64,000 bases of DNA, from contig NZ_CP125378.1 in NCBI RefSeq assembly GCF_034008635.1, forward strand, positions 6,301,051 through 6,365,050, given 5' to 3'. The first letter of the stretch is position 1. The number at the start of each line of letters is the position of its first letter. The notes beneath the pieces were generated by a model that was not told the DNA's origin, made no database searches, and saw only the letters and a list, made by a program, of their open reading frames with translations. The stretch comes from Pseudomonas sp. P8_229 (GTDB lineage: Bacteria > Pseudomonadota > Gammaproteobacteria > Pseudomonadales > Pseudomonadaceae). Positions 19,185 through 27,550 of this stretch are shown one piece after another. A program made the position numbers and the translations under genes.

Positions 19185-19857
19185 AGGGAGCCTCGGTATT
19201 TGCTTCGAGCATGGCTTGTAAATCCGCAGGCATGAAGATCCCATCCTTCGGACTACTTTGCGTACGCGCTGCCTGTCTCTCGATGAAAGAGAGACCTCTC
19301 ATCTCATTATATTTCGCCGGATTCTGCACAATTGACTTACCCGAAACCTTTGCCCCGGCTATTGTCACGGTTGTGCAGTTGTTCGTCGTCGGATGATAGT
19401 TGGACGGCAAGACATACCGTGCTGAAGTCGCAGTCTTTTTTCTCTGTTCTTTTTGCTGAGCGATAATGCCATCGAAATGAGCGATCACCGCCTCCGCCTT
19501 TGCGTTATCCAAAGAATAAACAAAACCTGTTGTTGTACGCCCCAAACTGTTCTCACCAGAGATGTAGGCTTTGAAGGAAGTCCAAACGTTCAGCACGCCC
19601 TCCCCCTCACTATCGAATGTGCCCCACGTCTTACCATAGCGGCCAAAGTCATAGGTGATGTCTTTGCTGCCGACCACCAAGTGTAAAGCCGCGTGTCCGA
19701 AAGGATGCTCTTCTTTATCGCGGGTGTAAGGACCACCCACCAGTACTTCCATGTAGGCACCGGACACGACTATCTGGTTGGTCTTTGTGGTTTTCCCCGA
19801 TGCGCCTGTATTTTTTGCTGCCTGTGTTGTGCTGGTAGTTTTAGTAGGCTGAACCAT
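19159..19857 (-). CDS. candidate type VI effector, permuted papain-like (NlpC/P60/LRAT-type) fold
   Basis: A 232-residue protein with no signal peptide. After a Thr/Lys-rich N-terminal linker of about 30 residues come a strand (AYMEVLVGG), HPFGHAALHLVVG with His55, YDFGRYGKTWG, a helix, and YHPTTNNCTTVTIAGAK with Cys161. A histidine before a cysteine, in GHAAL and NNCT contexts, is the order of circularly permuted NlpC/P60 and LRAT-like enzymes (amidases, endopeptidases or acyltransferases). Its start overlaps the PAAR stop (TAATG) and a membrane protein follows, as in PAAR-effector-immunity modules. The fold assignment is inference from motif order; the target (peptidoglycan or lipid) cannot be stated. 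Confidence 0.6.
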   Translation of the reverse strand: MVQPTKTTSTTQAAKNTGASGKTTKTNQIVVSGAYMEVLVGGPYTRDKEEHPFGHAALHLVVGSKDITYDFGRYGKTWGTFDSEGEGVLNVWTSFKAYISGENSLGRTTTGFVYSLDNAKAEAVIAHFDGIIAQQKEQRKKTATSARYVLPSNYHPTTNNCTTVTIAGAKVSGKSIVQNPAKYNEMRGLSFIERQAARTQSSPKDGIFMPADLQAMLEANTEAPYDKKNVYK

Positions 19858-20362
19858 TAAAGATGTTCCGCATCTTCAAGCTTCGGAAACTTTATGCTGC
19901 AACTCCCCCTGGGAATATTTGCAACATGCACAAAGCCATTTTCGTCAAGGGCGCCTGTCATCAAGGTTCCATCCGGAAGCGTCAATTCATAAGCCTCGTT
20001 GGCCATGGGCTCATCTCTTTCGTTCAGCAACTGAAACTCGACAAAAGTCTTTTCTTTCAGAAACTGCGAGAAGAAACTGGTGGGGGCGCCACCACCAGAC
20101 TCGCCGACGAAGGTATCGGGTGAGCCGGCGGTAATCGTCGCTCCGCATGCCGTTTGCGAGCCAACATGGGCAACGTCTTTCCCCAACCCGAAAACATGGG
20201 GAGCGCCCGTCGTTATGGGATTGCTGCCGTGAACCGGGCAGGAATAGATATCTCCTACCAAAGCCACAGGGGTTGAATTAACAAAAACAGGACTTGATCC
20301 AGTGGTGATATTTCCGCCGTGACTCCCTGGATCTCGAGCCTTGCGACTGGCTTTCCTGCCAT
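19857..20362 (-). pseudogene. PAAR-domain protein with C-terminal beta domain, frameshifted
   Basis: A PAAR spike-tip protein of type VI secretion. The intact downstream frame reads DIYSCPVHGSNPITTG and AHVGSQTACGATITAGS, followed by a regulatory-like beta domain (NERDEPMANEAYELTLPDG). The frame is open only from 20267 (a GTG without ribosome binding site). The natural N-terminus is in another frame: AAAGGAGAGAAACG precedes an ATG at 20362 encoding MAGKPVARL. Continuing in the downstream frame gives RDPGSHGGNITTGSSPVFVN. One base is missing near 20335, after which the upstream frame runs to a stop at 20255. Either the gene is broken or the base is a sequence error. If it is broken, effector delivery would be lost. 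Confidence 0.8.
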
Positions 20363-20513
20363 CGTTTCTCTCCTTTGAATATCACGATTTGCAGATGTTA
20401 CCTGATCTTTGATGAGTCCAGAGCGATCAAGCCCCATTCTTGCTGAACGCCTTGCCTCGTGATTGCGCTGCACTTCCTTGATCAATGCTTTGATTTCTGC
20501 CAATCCCTACTCA

Positions 20514-20628
20514 GGCGACTCTGAAATCGAGATTCGGCAGATATTCTCGGCAGAGGATTTCGGCGCCGAGTTCACCCCGCAAGCGCGCGAACAAGAAGAG
20601 CGCATCCGCGAACAGGCCAAGAAAAACG
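20514..20628 (+). repeat. 115-bp direct repeat, right copy (orphan yciI 3' end)
   Basis: Copy of 18502-18616 lacking the rest of the gene; it reads in frame to a stop (AAAAACGTTTGA) with a final Val instead of Gly. The three differences from the left copy suggest a diverged donor allele and not a fresh duplication. Confidence 0.9.
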
Positions 20629-20656
20629 TTTGAATCCGCAAACACTTGCTGAATTT

Positions 20657-20767
20657 GAGATCGCCATCGCGGGCAAGCCACGCTCCCACAGGTACGTCGC
20701 CAGTCACATCATTTGTAGGCGCCCTCAATCCTGTGGGAACGTGGCTTGCCCGCGATGGCGCGATCTC
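20657..20767. repeat. inverted repeat (atcgcgggcaagccacgctcc type)
   Basis: The gap 20629-20966 (338 bp) has no gene. It contains an inverted pair: gagatcgccatcgcgggcaa at 20657 and its inverse ending gatggcgcgatctc at 20767. The rest, up to the outer-membrane protein gene, should hold that operon's promoter; no clear motif was picked out. Confidence 0.75.
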
Positions 20768-20966
20768 TGGTAAAAAACTTAACCATCAAGTACACAATGC
20801 AAGTGTGACCCTGTACACAAAACTAAAGAATTAACCCATTCGACTGGCTAAGTCCCCATAAGCTGCTAGCGTCAATCGGACGTGTCCTACAGGCTTGATA
20901 AGAAAGGGATTACGACCAAACGGCCGACAAGTGCCGAACTGTCTATAAGCCACCAGGGAAGCGGGG

Positions 20967-21740
20967 ATGACGTTCAATCGAGTGGGGAAGACTCTCTTTC
21001 TGGCCGGATCGCTGGCCGCTACGTGCGCGCAGGCGGACAACGCCGAAGACGCCAATAAAAGCAACAACCCGTTGAACATTGCTCCTGGCGCGAATCTGCA
21101 GGACTACTACACCCCCAGGCTCTACGACACCAACGCGCACACCAACGACGTGTTGCTGCGCGGCGCCCTGCCGCTAGCCCCCAACGACTTCATCGGTGTC
21201 CCGCAACTGGTGCGCGCAACATTGCCGATCAGCACCCGCCCCGACCCGCACAATGGCTACAGCACCGGCATCGGTGATCTGAATCTGTTCGATATCTTCA
21301 TCCTGAAAACCGAGGGTGTGCAGCTCGGCATCGGGCCGCTGATTACCGCGCCGACCGCCGAACAGGACGAACTGGGCACCGGCAAATGGCAGGGTGGCCT
21401 GGCCGCAGTGGCCATCGATTCGTCGCCGCGCGGCCTGCTCGGCGCACTGCTGCAATACCAGAGTTCGTTTGCCGGCGACAGCGACCGCGCCCACGTCGAA
21501 AGCGCCACGATGCAGCCGTTCATCATCCATAACCTGGAAAAAGGCTGGTACCTGCGCTCCACCGGCACCTGGTCCTTCGACCTGAAAAACAACACCCACT
21601 ACATCCCCATCGGGCTGGGCCTGGGCAAGGTCTGGAAGTCCGGCAGCAACATCCTCAACGCTTTATCGAGCCGCAGTGGACCGCTGACCGCAAGGGCGAC
21701 GGCCTGCCGCAGTTCACCCTGTACACAGGCATCAACGTAA
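20967..21740 (+). CDS. outer-membrane beta-barrel protein (phenol MetA-like), C-terminus frameshifted
   Basis: A 257-residue secreted protein with signal peptide (LFLAGSLAATCAQA), then amphipathic strands with LQDYYTPRLY, GIGDLNLFDIFIL and GIGPLITAPTAE. The pattern is that of the MetA-pathway phenol degradation family of outer-membrane channels. The reading frame breaks near 21663: the current tail (SSRSGPLTARATACR) is unlike a barrel end. The +1 frame instead reads FIEPQWTADRKGDGLPQFTL and ends in VTFGK with TAA at 21752-21754, a normal C-terminal aromatic/hydrophobic strand. One base is therefore missing. It heads the DUF1254 operon; GCGGGG lies before the ATG. Confidence 0.7.
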   Translation: MTFNRVGKTLFLAGSLAATCAQADNAEDANKSNNPLNIAPGANLQDYYTPRLYDTNAHTNDVLLRGALPLAPNDFIGVPQLVRATLPISTRPDPHNGYSTGIGDLNLFDIFILKTEGVQLGIGPLITAPTAEQDELGTGKWQGGLAAVAIDSSPRGLLGALLQYQSSFAGDSDRAHVESATMQPFIIHNLEKGWYLRSTGTWSFDLKNNTHYIPIGLGLGKVWKSGSNILNALSSRSGPLTARATACRSSPCTQAST

Positions 21741-21764
21741 CGTTCGGAAAATAAGGATATTGCG

Positions 21765-23216
21765 ATGCACATTGCACTGCGCGCCGCCGGTTTCAGCCTC
21801 ATGACATTGTTCGCCAGTTGCGGCGTCGGTGCGCAGGACCTGGATACCCGCATTGGCAAGATCGCCATGGACGGCGAGTTACCGGCCCATGATTCGATTG
21901 CCAGGCTGTACGCCGAACTGGATTTCCAGCAGGCCACCCAGAGTTATCTGTGGGCCTTGCCGCTGGTGTCTTACGCCCAGTGGCAGGAAGAGTTTCGCGA
22001 CAAGCTGGGTGCGCGCAGCGGCGACCTGATGGTCCTCAACAGCTACGAAGACAAGCTCGGCGTGATCACCGCCAACGCCACCACCCCCTACATTCTGGGC
22101 TTCGTCGACCTGAGTGAAACCGGGCCACTGGTGATCGAGTTGCCGCCAGGCCCCACTGCCGGCGGTATCGGCGATTTCTGGCAGCGGGCAATTATCGACA
22201 TGGGCCAGACCGGTCCCGACAAGGGCCAGGGCGGCAAATATCTGGTGCTGCCTCCCGGCGCCGAGCCACCAGCGGATGCCGGCCAGTATTACCTGGCCAA
22301 ATCGGAAACCATGAACGTGCTGGTGGGGTTTCGCGTACTCGATCCGGACCCGGCCAAAGGCAAGGCGCTGGTCGAGCAGTTCAAGATGTACCCGTACGCC
22401 CAACGCAGCGCCCCTGGCAAAACCCGCCTGCTTTCACCGCAAGGCAAACCGTGGTCCGGCACGCAGCCCCGAGGCATTGCCTATTGGCAGCGCCTGCACC
22501 AGATCATCCAGAAAGAACCGGTCAACGAACGTGACCGCTTCTACATGGCGATGCTTGCCAGCCTCGGCATCGAGAAGGACAAACCGTTTAATCCCAATAC
22601 CCAGCAACGCAAGGCATTGGAAGAAGGGGTGCAGGTCGGCGAATTGATCGCCAAGGCCAACACCTTCGCCAAACGTTTTCCCGACGCCCAGTACTGGCCC
22701 GACCGGCATTGGGACAGGGTGCTGAACATCGCCGAGCCGTCGCAACGCGTGACGTATTACGACCAGTTGTGGGAACGCAGCGCGTGGTTCTACGAGGCGG
22801 TCACCAACACCAAAGGCATGATTTCCCGGACGCCCGGGCTGGGCCAGACCTACCTCGGCGCCTACTCCGACGCCAAAGGTGACTGGCTCGACGGCGGCAA
22901 GAGTTATCGCCTGCACGTCGGCGCCAACCCGCCGGCCAAGCAGTTCTGGTCGATGACCGTGTACGACATCGACAGCCGCTGTCTGATCGACAACCCGCAG
23001 CGCAAGGCTGACCTGTCTTCGCGTCAGGACTTGAAGAAAAACGCCGACGGTTCGGTGGACCTGTACTTCGGCCCTACCGCGCCCAAAGGGTTCGAGAACA
23101 ACTGGGTGCAAACCCTGCCGGGCAAACACTGGTTCAGTTATTTCCGTCTGTACGCGCCGACCGAAGCGTATTTCGACAAAAGCTGGAAACTCGACGACAT
23201 CACGCTCGCGCCATAA
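21765..23216 (+). CDS. DUF1254/DUF1214 domain periplasmic protein (first copy)
   Basis: A 483-residue exported protein with signal peptide (FSLMTLFASCGVGAQ), a DUF1254 domain in the N-terminal half (SYLWALPLVSYAQWQEEF, TANATTPYILGFVDL) and a DUF1214 domain in the C-terminal half (KQFWSMTVYDIDSRCLI, then DGSVDLYFGP). These paired beta domains have no assigned biochemical role. The gene lies 13 bases before a second DUF1254 gene and between two outer-membrane beta proteins, so an envelope or surface function is likely but not shown. Confidence 0.85.
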   Translation: MHIALRAAGFSLMTLFASCGVGAQDLDTRIGKIAMDGELPAHDSIARLYAELDFQQATQSYLWALPLVSYAQWQEEFRDKLGARSGDLMVLNSYEDKLGVITANATTPYILGFVDLSETGPLVIELPPGPTAGGIGDFWQRAIIDMGQTGPDKGQGGKYLVLPPGAEPPADAGQYYLAKSETMNVLVGFRVLDPDPAKGKALVEQFKMYPYAQRSAPGKTRLLSPQGKPWSGTQPRGIAYWQRLHQIIQKEPVNERDRFYMAMLASLGIEKDKPFNPNTQQRKALEEGVQVGELIAKANTFAKRFPDAQYWPDRHWDRVLNIAEPSQRVTYYDQLWERSAWFYEAVTNTKGMISRTPGLGQTYLGAYSDAKGDWLDGGKSYRLHVGANPPAKQFWSMTVYDIDSRCLIDNPQRKADLSSRQDLKKNADGSVDLYFGPTAPKGFENNWVQTLPGKHWFSYFRLYAPTEAYFDKSWKLDDITLAP

Positions 23217-23229
23217 ACAAGGACGCACC

Positions 23230-24873
23230 ATGCACACACGCAGTCTGTTGCTGACCGGCCTCGCCCTTACTCTGAGCACCAGCGTCTGGGCCGATTTCAG
23301 CGCCACCCCCGAAGAGGCTCGGGGCATTGCCAAAGAGGCTTATCTGTATGGTTTCCCGGTGGTGGAGATGTACAAGACCCTGTACACCCAGGCCGTCGAC
23401 AGCAAAAGCCCGAACTACAAGGCGCCATTCAACCAGATCGGCAACACCGCCAAGGCCTTCACCGCCAAGGACACCGCTTTCGTCACACCGAACGCCGACA
23501 CGCCCTACTCGTTCGTCTGGATGGACCTGCGCGCAGAACCGCTGATCCTCACCTTGCCACCGATCGAGGAACACCGTTACTACTCGGTGCAGTTGATCGA
23601 CGCCTACACGCAGAATTTCGCTTATCTGGGCACCCGCAGCACCGGTAACAATGGTGGCCATTTCATGATTGCCGGGCCGGAGTGGCAGGGCCAGCAACCG
23701 GTGAATATCGATCGCCTGCTTCGCAGCGAAAGCAACATCACTTACGCGCTGTACCGCACGCAATTGTTCGATGAAAGGGATCTGGGCAAGGTCAAGCAGA
23801 TCCAGAAAGGCTACAAGGTCGAAACCCTCAGCCATTACCTGAAACAGAAAGCCCCGGCCCCGGCCCCGAAAGTCAGCTGGCCGAAACCCACGCCGACCAT
23901 GAGCGAAACCCCGGATCTGTTCCGTTACCTGAACTTCATGCTCGCCTTCACGCCGCCGCAGGACGTCGAGAAAGACCTGCTCGCGCGTTTCGCCAAAATC
24001 GGCATCGGTGCCGGCCAGCCGTTTGATCCGGGCAAACTCACTGCCGAGCAGCGCAAGGCACTGGAGGACGGCATCAGCGACGCCAAGGCTGAATTCGCCG
24101 CGTTCAAAAAAGACCAGGTCGACGCGCACAAGGTCAGCAGCGGTGACTTGTTCGGCACTCGCGATCACCTCAAGGGCAACTACCTGTACCGCTACGCCGG
24201 GGCCAACATGGGCATTTTCGGCAACTCGGCCGAAGAGGCGAACTACATCGGCTACTTCGTTGACAAGGACGGGCAACCGGTCGACGCCTCGAAACACGAT
24301 TACACCCTGCATTTCGACAAGGGCGCCCTGCCCCCGGCCGATGCGTTCTGGTCGCTGACGATGTACGACGGCAAGAACAAATTGCTGGTGGCCAACCCGC
24401 TCAACCGCTACCTGATCAACTCGCGGATGCTCCCCGAGCTGAAGCTCGATGCCGACGGCGGCCTGACCCTGTATGTGCAGCACAAGAACCCGGGCAAGGA
24501 CCAACAGGCCAATTGGCTGCCGGCACCGAACGGGCCTTTCTACGGGATCTTGCGTCTTTATCTGCCAAAACCGGAAGTGGCCAGTGGCCAGTGGCGAATG
24601 GAGAATGCCGCCACTGACCCCGGTCAACTCAAAACAATAAGCGGAGTCAGTGATGGTCAAGCCTTACGTTGTGCGTCCTCTGTTGGCGCTGTGCATGATC
24701 GGCAGTCCGCTGCTGTACGCCGCCGAGGGTGGTGTGGGTCGACCGATCACCGGTCAACAGGTGTTTTCCAATGCCGGGATCGTACCGCCGGAACCCGGCT
24801 GGGTCGTCTCGGTGACCAGCATCTGGTACGACGGCTCGCTCAAGGGCAATCGTGGTGCACCGATTTCCGGTGA
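23230..24873 (+). CDS. DUF1254/DUF1214 domain periplasmic protein (second copy), 3' end out of frame
   Basis: A secreted protein (signal peptide LLLTGLALTLSTSVWA) with DUF1254 (KEAYLYGFPVVEMYKTLYTQ, TPNADTPYSFVWMDLR) and DUF1214 (DAFWSLTMYDGKNKLLVANP, GGLTLYVQHKNPGKD) domains. The normal family ending is lost. After GQWRM the frame runs on into non-homologous sequence for about 90 residues and overlaps the next gene by 221 bases. The +1 frame at 24602 reads RMPPLTPVNSKQ and stops at 24638-24640, just before the next gene. The reduplicated gtggccagtggccagtggcg just upstream suggests slippage. The native gene was probably 23230-24640. Confidence 0.8.
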   Translation: MHTRSLLLTGLALTLSTSVWADFSATPEEARGIAKEAYLYGFPVVEMYKTLYTQAVDSKSPNYKAPFNQIGNTAKAFTAKDTAFVTPNADTPYSFVWMDLRAEPLILTLPPIEEHRYYSVQLIDAYTQNFAYLGTRSTGNNGGHFMIAGPEWQGQQPVNIDRLLRSESNITYALYRTQLFDERDLGKVKQIQKGYKVETLSHYLKQKAPAPAPKVSWPKPTPTMSETPDLFRYLNFMLAFTPPQDVEKDLLARFAKIGIGAGQPFDPGKLTAEQRKALEDGISDAKAEFAAFKKDQVDAHKVSSGDLFGTRDHLKGNYLYRYAGANMGIFGNSAEEANYIGYFVDKDGQPVDASKHDYTLHFDKGALPPADAFWSLTMYDGKNKLLVANPLNRYLINSRMLPELKLDADGGLTLYVQHKNPGKDQQANWLPAPNGPFYGILRLYLPKPEVASGQWRMENAATDPGQLKTISGVSDGQALRCASSVGAVHDRQSAAVRRRGWCGSTDHRSTGVFQCRDRTAGTRLGRLGDQHLVRRLAQGQSWCTDFR

Positions 24874-25603
24874 AATCAGTGCCGGGATCGACATGAAAGT
24901 CTCCTACACCATGACCAACCTGACCCACATCTGGGACACCGGCAAAGGCCCGTGGAACTTTGCCTCGGCGATCGGCATTCCGTTGCAATACACCGACGTT
25001 GACGCGGCCATCACCGGCCCGCGAGGACGGACCCTCGGCACCAGCGATTCCGGCACTCAGTTTGCCGACGCGCTGGTGACGCCGATTGCCGCCGGTTACC
25101 ACTTCGATGAACTGAATCACATCGCGTTCTCCCTGCCGATCTACGTGCCGACCGGTGCCTATAACGAGAACCGTCTGGCCAACCCGGGCCAGAACAACTA
25201 CACGTTCATGCCGACCGTGGCCTTCACCCATCTGGATGGCAAGGGTGGCGAGTTCACCCTGTCCAGTGGTCTGGAGTTCTATACCGAAAACACCACCACG
25301 GATTATCGCAACGGCAACATCTTCACCCTCGATGCGCTGTGGACCCACGGTTTTGGCAGTGGTTGGAGCGCAGGTCTCGCGGCCGGTTATATCCAGCAGG
25401 TCACCGACGACAAGGGCCAGACCGCCGACGCACTGAATGGCTTCCGTGGCCGCTCGGTCGGTGCCGGCCCGGTGATCGGCTGGGCCGGCAAGTTCGCCGA
25501 CGCCCAGGCCAACATCAGCGCACGCTGGGTACCGGAGTTCGATACCAAGAATCGCCCTGAAGGCAATGGCTTCGCCGTCAACATGACCCTGGCATTCTTC
25601 TAG
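24653..25603 (+). CDS. outer-membrane transporter-like protein, phenol MetA degradation family
   Basis: A 316-residue secreted barrel protein with signal peptide ending LLYAAEGG, then typical alternating strands (GWVVSVTSIWYDGSLKGN, HIAFSLPIYVPTGAYNE, LSSGLEFYTENTTTDYRNG, LAAGYIQQVTDDKGQTAD) and a C-terminal FAVNMTLAFF ending in Phe. It is typical of the MetA-pathway phenol degradation/SphA-like group, thought to admit hydrophobic compounds. The ATG at 24653 has CGGAG seven bases upstream; a GTG three bases earlier is less likely. It lies 19 bases before the moxR gene, so is probably co-transcribed. Confidence 0.8.
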   Translation: MVKPYVVRPLLALCMIGSPLLYAAEGGVGRPITGQQVFSNAGIVPPEPGWVVSVTSIWYDGSLKGNRGAPISGEISAGIDMKVSYTMTNLTHIWDTGKGPWNFASAIGIPLQYTDVDAAITGPRGRTLGTSDSGTQFADALVTPIAAGYHFDELNHIAFSLPIYVPTGAYNENRLANPGQNNYTFMPTVAFTHLDGKGGEFTLSSGLEFYTENTTTDYRNGNIFTLDALWTHGFGSGWSAGLAAGYIQQVTDDKGQTADALNGFRGRSVGAGPVIGWAGKFADAQANISARWVPEFDTKNRPEGNGFAVNMTLAFF

Positions 25604-25622
25604 ACCTGCGAAGGACTGTCTC

Positions 25623-26603
25623 ATGACTGCACTCACCGACCTCAACGCCCTGCAAGCCAGCATCGCCGAAGCGGTACTCGGCCAGGATCAAGTCATTCGG
25701 CAGATCCTTCTCGGTCTGTTGGCCAACGGGCACTTGCTGCTGGAGAGTCTGCCGGGACTGGCCAAGACCCGCACGGTCAAGGCGCTGGCCAAGCACCTGG
25801 ATGCGAAAATGAGCCGGATCCAGTTCACTCCCGACCTGCTGCCCTCGGACATCACCGGCGCCGAGGTGCTGCATCAGGTCGAGGGCAAACACGAGATCCG
25901 CTTCCAGCCCGGCCCCTTGTTCGGCAACCTGATCCTCGCCGACGAGATCAATCGCGCGCCGGCCAAAGTCCAGGCAGCGCTGCTCGAAGCCATGGAGGAA
26001 CGGCAGATCACTGTGGCCGGCAACAGCCATGCGCTGCCGGAGCTGTTCATTGTGGTGGCGACGCAGAACCCGATCGAACAGGAAGGCACTTATCCGCTGC
26101 CGGAAGCGCAGATGGACCGTTTTCTGATGAAAGTCCTGCTGGATTACCCCAGCGCCGCAAACGAAAGCCAGGTGCTGCGCCTGCTGCGTAACGAAGAGTT
26201 CAGCCAGGGGGCGAACACCGCGCCCGCCAAGGGCTTCAGCCTCGCGCAGGAAGTGATTTTTGCCGCGCGCAAGGAGGTCAGCGCAGTGCATGTCTCGCCG
26301 GCCATCGACACCTACCTGATCGACCTGATCAACGCCACCCGCCACCCCACCGACTACGACGAAGACCTCGCTCGCTGGATCGCCATCGGTGCCAGCCCTC
26401 GCGGCGGTATCGGCCTGGACCGCTGCGCCCGCGCCGATGCGTGGTTGCAGGGGCAGGACTTCGTTTCGCCGGACAACGTGCGCGCGGTGGTGCACCCGGT
26501 GCTGCGCCATCGCCTGCAACTGAGCTACGACGCGGTGGCTGATGGCGTGACAGCAGATCAAGTGCTGGACCGGATCCTCGACAAAGTGGCGATTCCTGCC
26601 TGA
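25623..26603 (+). CDS. MoxR family AAA+ ATPase
   Basis: A 326-residue cytoplasmic AAA_3 ATPase. The P-loop variant LLESLPGLAKTRTVKAL lies near residue 45, Walker B in LILADEINRAPAKVQAALLE near residue 105, the sensor in VVATQNPIEQEGTYPLPEAQ, and the lid domain at the C-terminus (RGGIGLDRCARADAW). MoxR ATPases act as chaperones with VWA-domain partners, which follow directly here (DUF58, DUF4381, two VWA proteins, BatD). This is the standard MoxR-Bat cluster. The client is unknown; the arylsulfatase at the cluster end is a candidate. Confidence 0.92.
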   Translation: MTALTDLNALQASIAEAVLGQDQVIRQILLGLLANGHLLLESLPGLAKTRTVKALAKHLDAKMSRIQFTPDLLPSDITGAEVLHQVEGKHEIRFQPGPLFGNLILADEINRAPAKVQAALLEAMEERQITVAGNSHALPELFIVVATQNPIEQEGTYPLPEAQMDRFLMKVLLDYPSAANESQVLRLLRNEEFSQGANTAPAKGFSLAQEVIFAARKEVSAVHVSPAIDTYLIDLINATRHPTDYDEDLARWIAIGASPRGGIGLDRCARADAWLQGQDFVSPDNVRAVVHPVLRHRLQLSYDAVADGVTADQVLDRILDKVAIPA

Positions 26604-26611
26604 GGTTGAAT

Positions 26612-27550
26612 ATGCAGAGCAGCGACGGGCTGGTCTATGTCTCTCTGGCGCAATTGATGGCGCTGGAGTTCAAGGCCCGTGACCTGAGCTTTCTGGCGCG
26701 CCAGCCGCAGGGCAGTATCCTCGCCGGCAACCATGCCTCGCGCCTGCGCGGGCGCGGCCTGAACTTCGACGAGCTACGCCGCTATCAGCCCGGTGACGAC
26801 CTGCGTCACCTCGACTGGCGTGCCTCGCTGCGCACCGGCAAACCGGTGGTGCGCACCTTTACCGAAGAGCGTGATCGCCCGGCACTGATCGTCGTTGATC
26901 AGCGCATGTCGATGTTCTTCGGCTCGCAGCGCAGCTTCAAATCTGCGCTGGCGGCTGAGCTCGCGGCGCTGACGGCATGGATGGTGTTCAACGCCGGTGA
27001 CCGGGTCGGCGGGCTGGTGTTCAACGATCAGCGTATCGACAGCATCGCGCCGTTGCGCAGCCGCAAACGGGTTGAAGCGCTGCTCAGTCGCGTCGTCGAA
27101 CACAATCAGGCACTGAACGCCGCCAACCCCGATGCCGAAGACGAAGACCAACTGGACAAAGCCTTGCAGCGCTGCCTGGCGCTGGCCGGGCATGACCATT
27201 TGATCTGCATCGTCAGCGACTTTGCCGGGGCTGGCGAGCGCACCTTGCAACTGATGCGACAACTGTCGGCGCACAACGACGTGATCGCCTTGCAAGTCTA
27301 CGATCCGCTGGCCTTGAAGCTACCCAGCGATGGCCGGCTGCTGGTCACCCAGGGTCAGTTGCAAGTGGAACTGGCGGTCGAGAAACGCAGCGTGCATCAA
27401 CCACTGGGCGATTACCTCGGCGGCCGCCTCAAGGACGTCGCCACTCTGCTGCGCCGCAGTCAGGTGCCGCTGATGATGTTCAGCACCGCTGAAGAAGCCC
27501 ATCAGCAACTGCGCGCCGAGCTTGGTAAAAGTGCCGGGGCACGACGGTGA
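26612..27550 (+). CDS. DUF58 domain protein (MoxR partner)
   Basis: A 312-residue cytoplasmic protein with the DUF58 hallmark RRYQPGDDLRHLDWRASLRT, followed by a degenerate VWA-like fold (RPALIVVDQRMSMFFGSQ) whose MIDAS is incomplete. It is the near-invariable neighbour of MoxR. The start at 26612 has TGAGG six bases upstream. It overlaps the next gene by four bases. Confidence 0.88.
   Translation: MQSSDGLVYVSLAQLMALEFKARDLSFLARQPQGSILAGNHASRLRGRGLNFDELRRYQPGDDLRHLDWRASLRTGKPVVRTFTEERDRPALIVVDQRMSMFFGSQRSFKSALAAELAALTAWMVFNAGDRVGGLVFNDQRIDSIAPLRSRKRVEALLSRVVEHNQALNAANPDAEDEDQLDKALQRCLALAGHDHLICIVSDFAGAGERTLQLMRQLSAHNDVIALQVYDPLALKLPSDGRLLVTQGQLQVELAVEKRSVHQPLGDYLGGRLKDVATLLRRSQVPLMMFSTAEEAHQQLRAELGKSAGARR

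Larger units (their letters stand above)
18622..20628. other. acquired type VI effector islet flanked by yciI direct repeats
   Basis: The segment holds three minus-strand genes (PAAR, effector, immunity) of visibly lower GC content than the flanks and is bounded by the 115-bp direct repeats. No transposase or integrase lies in it. The simplest reading is acquisition by homologous recombination or a tandem-duplication event anchored in yciI. The exact mechanism is inference. Confidence 0.65.

Noticed and set aside
20255..20503. 82-residue minus-strand frame overlapping the PAAR start
   Set aside because: Starts at TTG directly after a TAG; its last part is the out-of-frame PAAR N-terminus. 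The first 46 codons may be a remnant of a lost gene, but nothing supports a real product.
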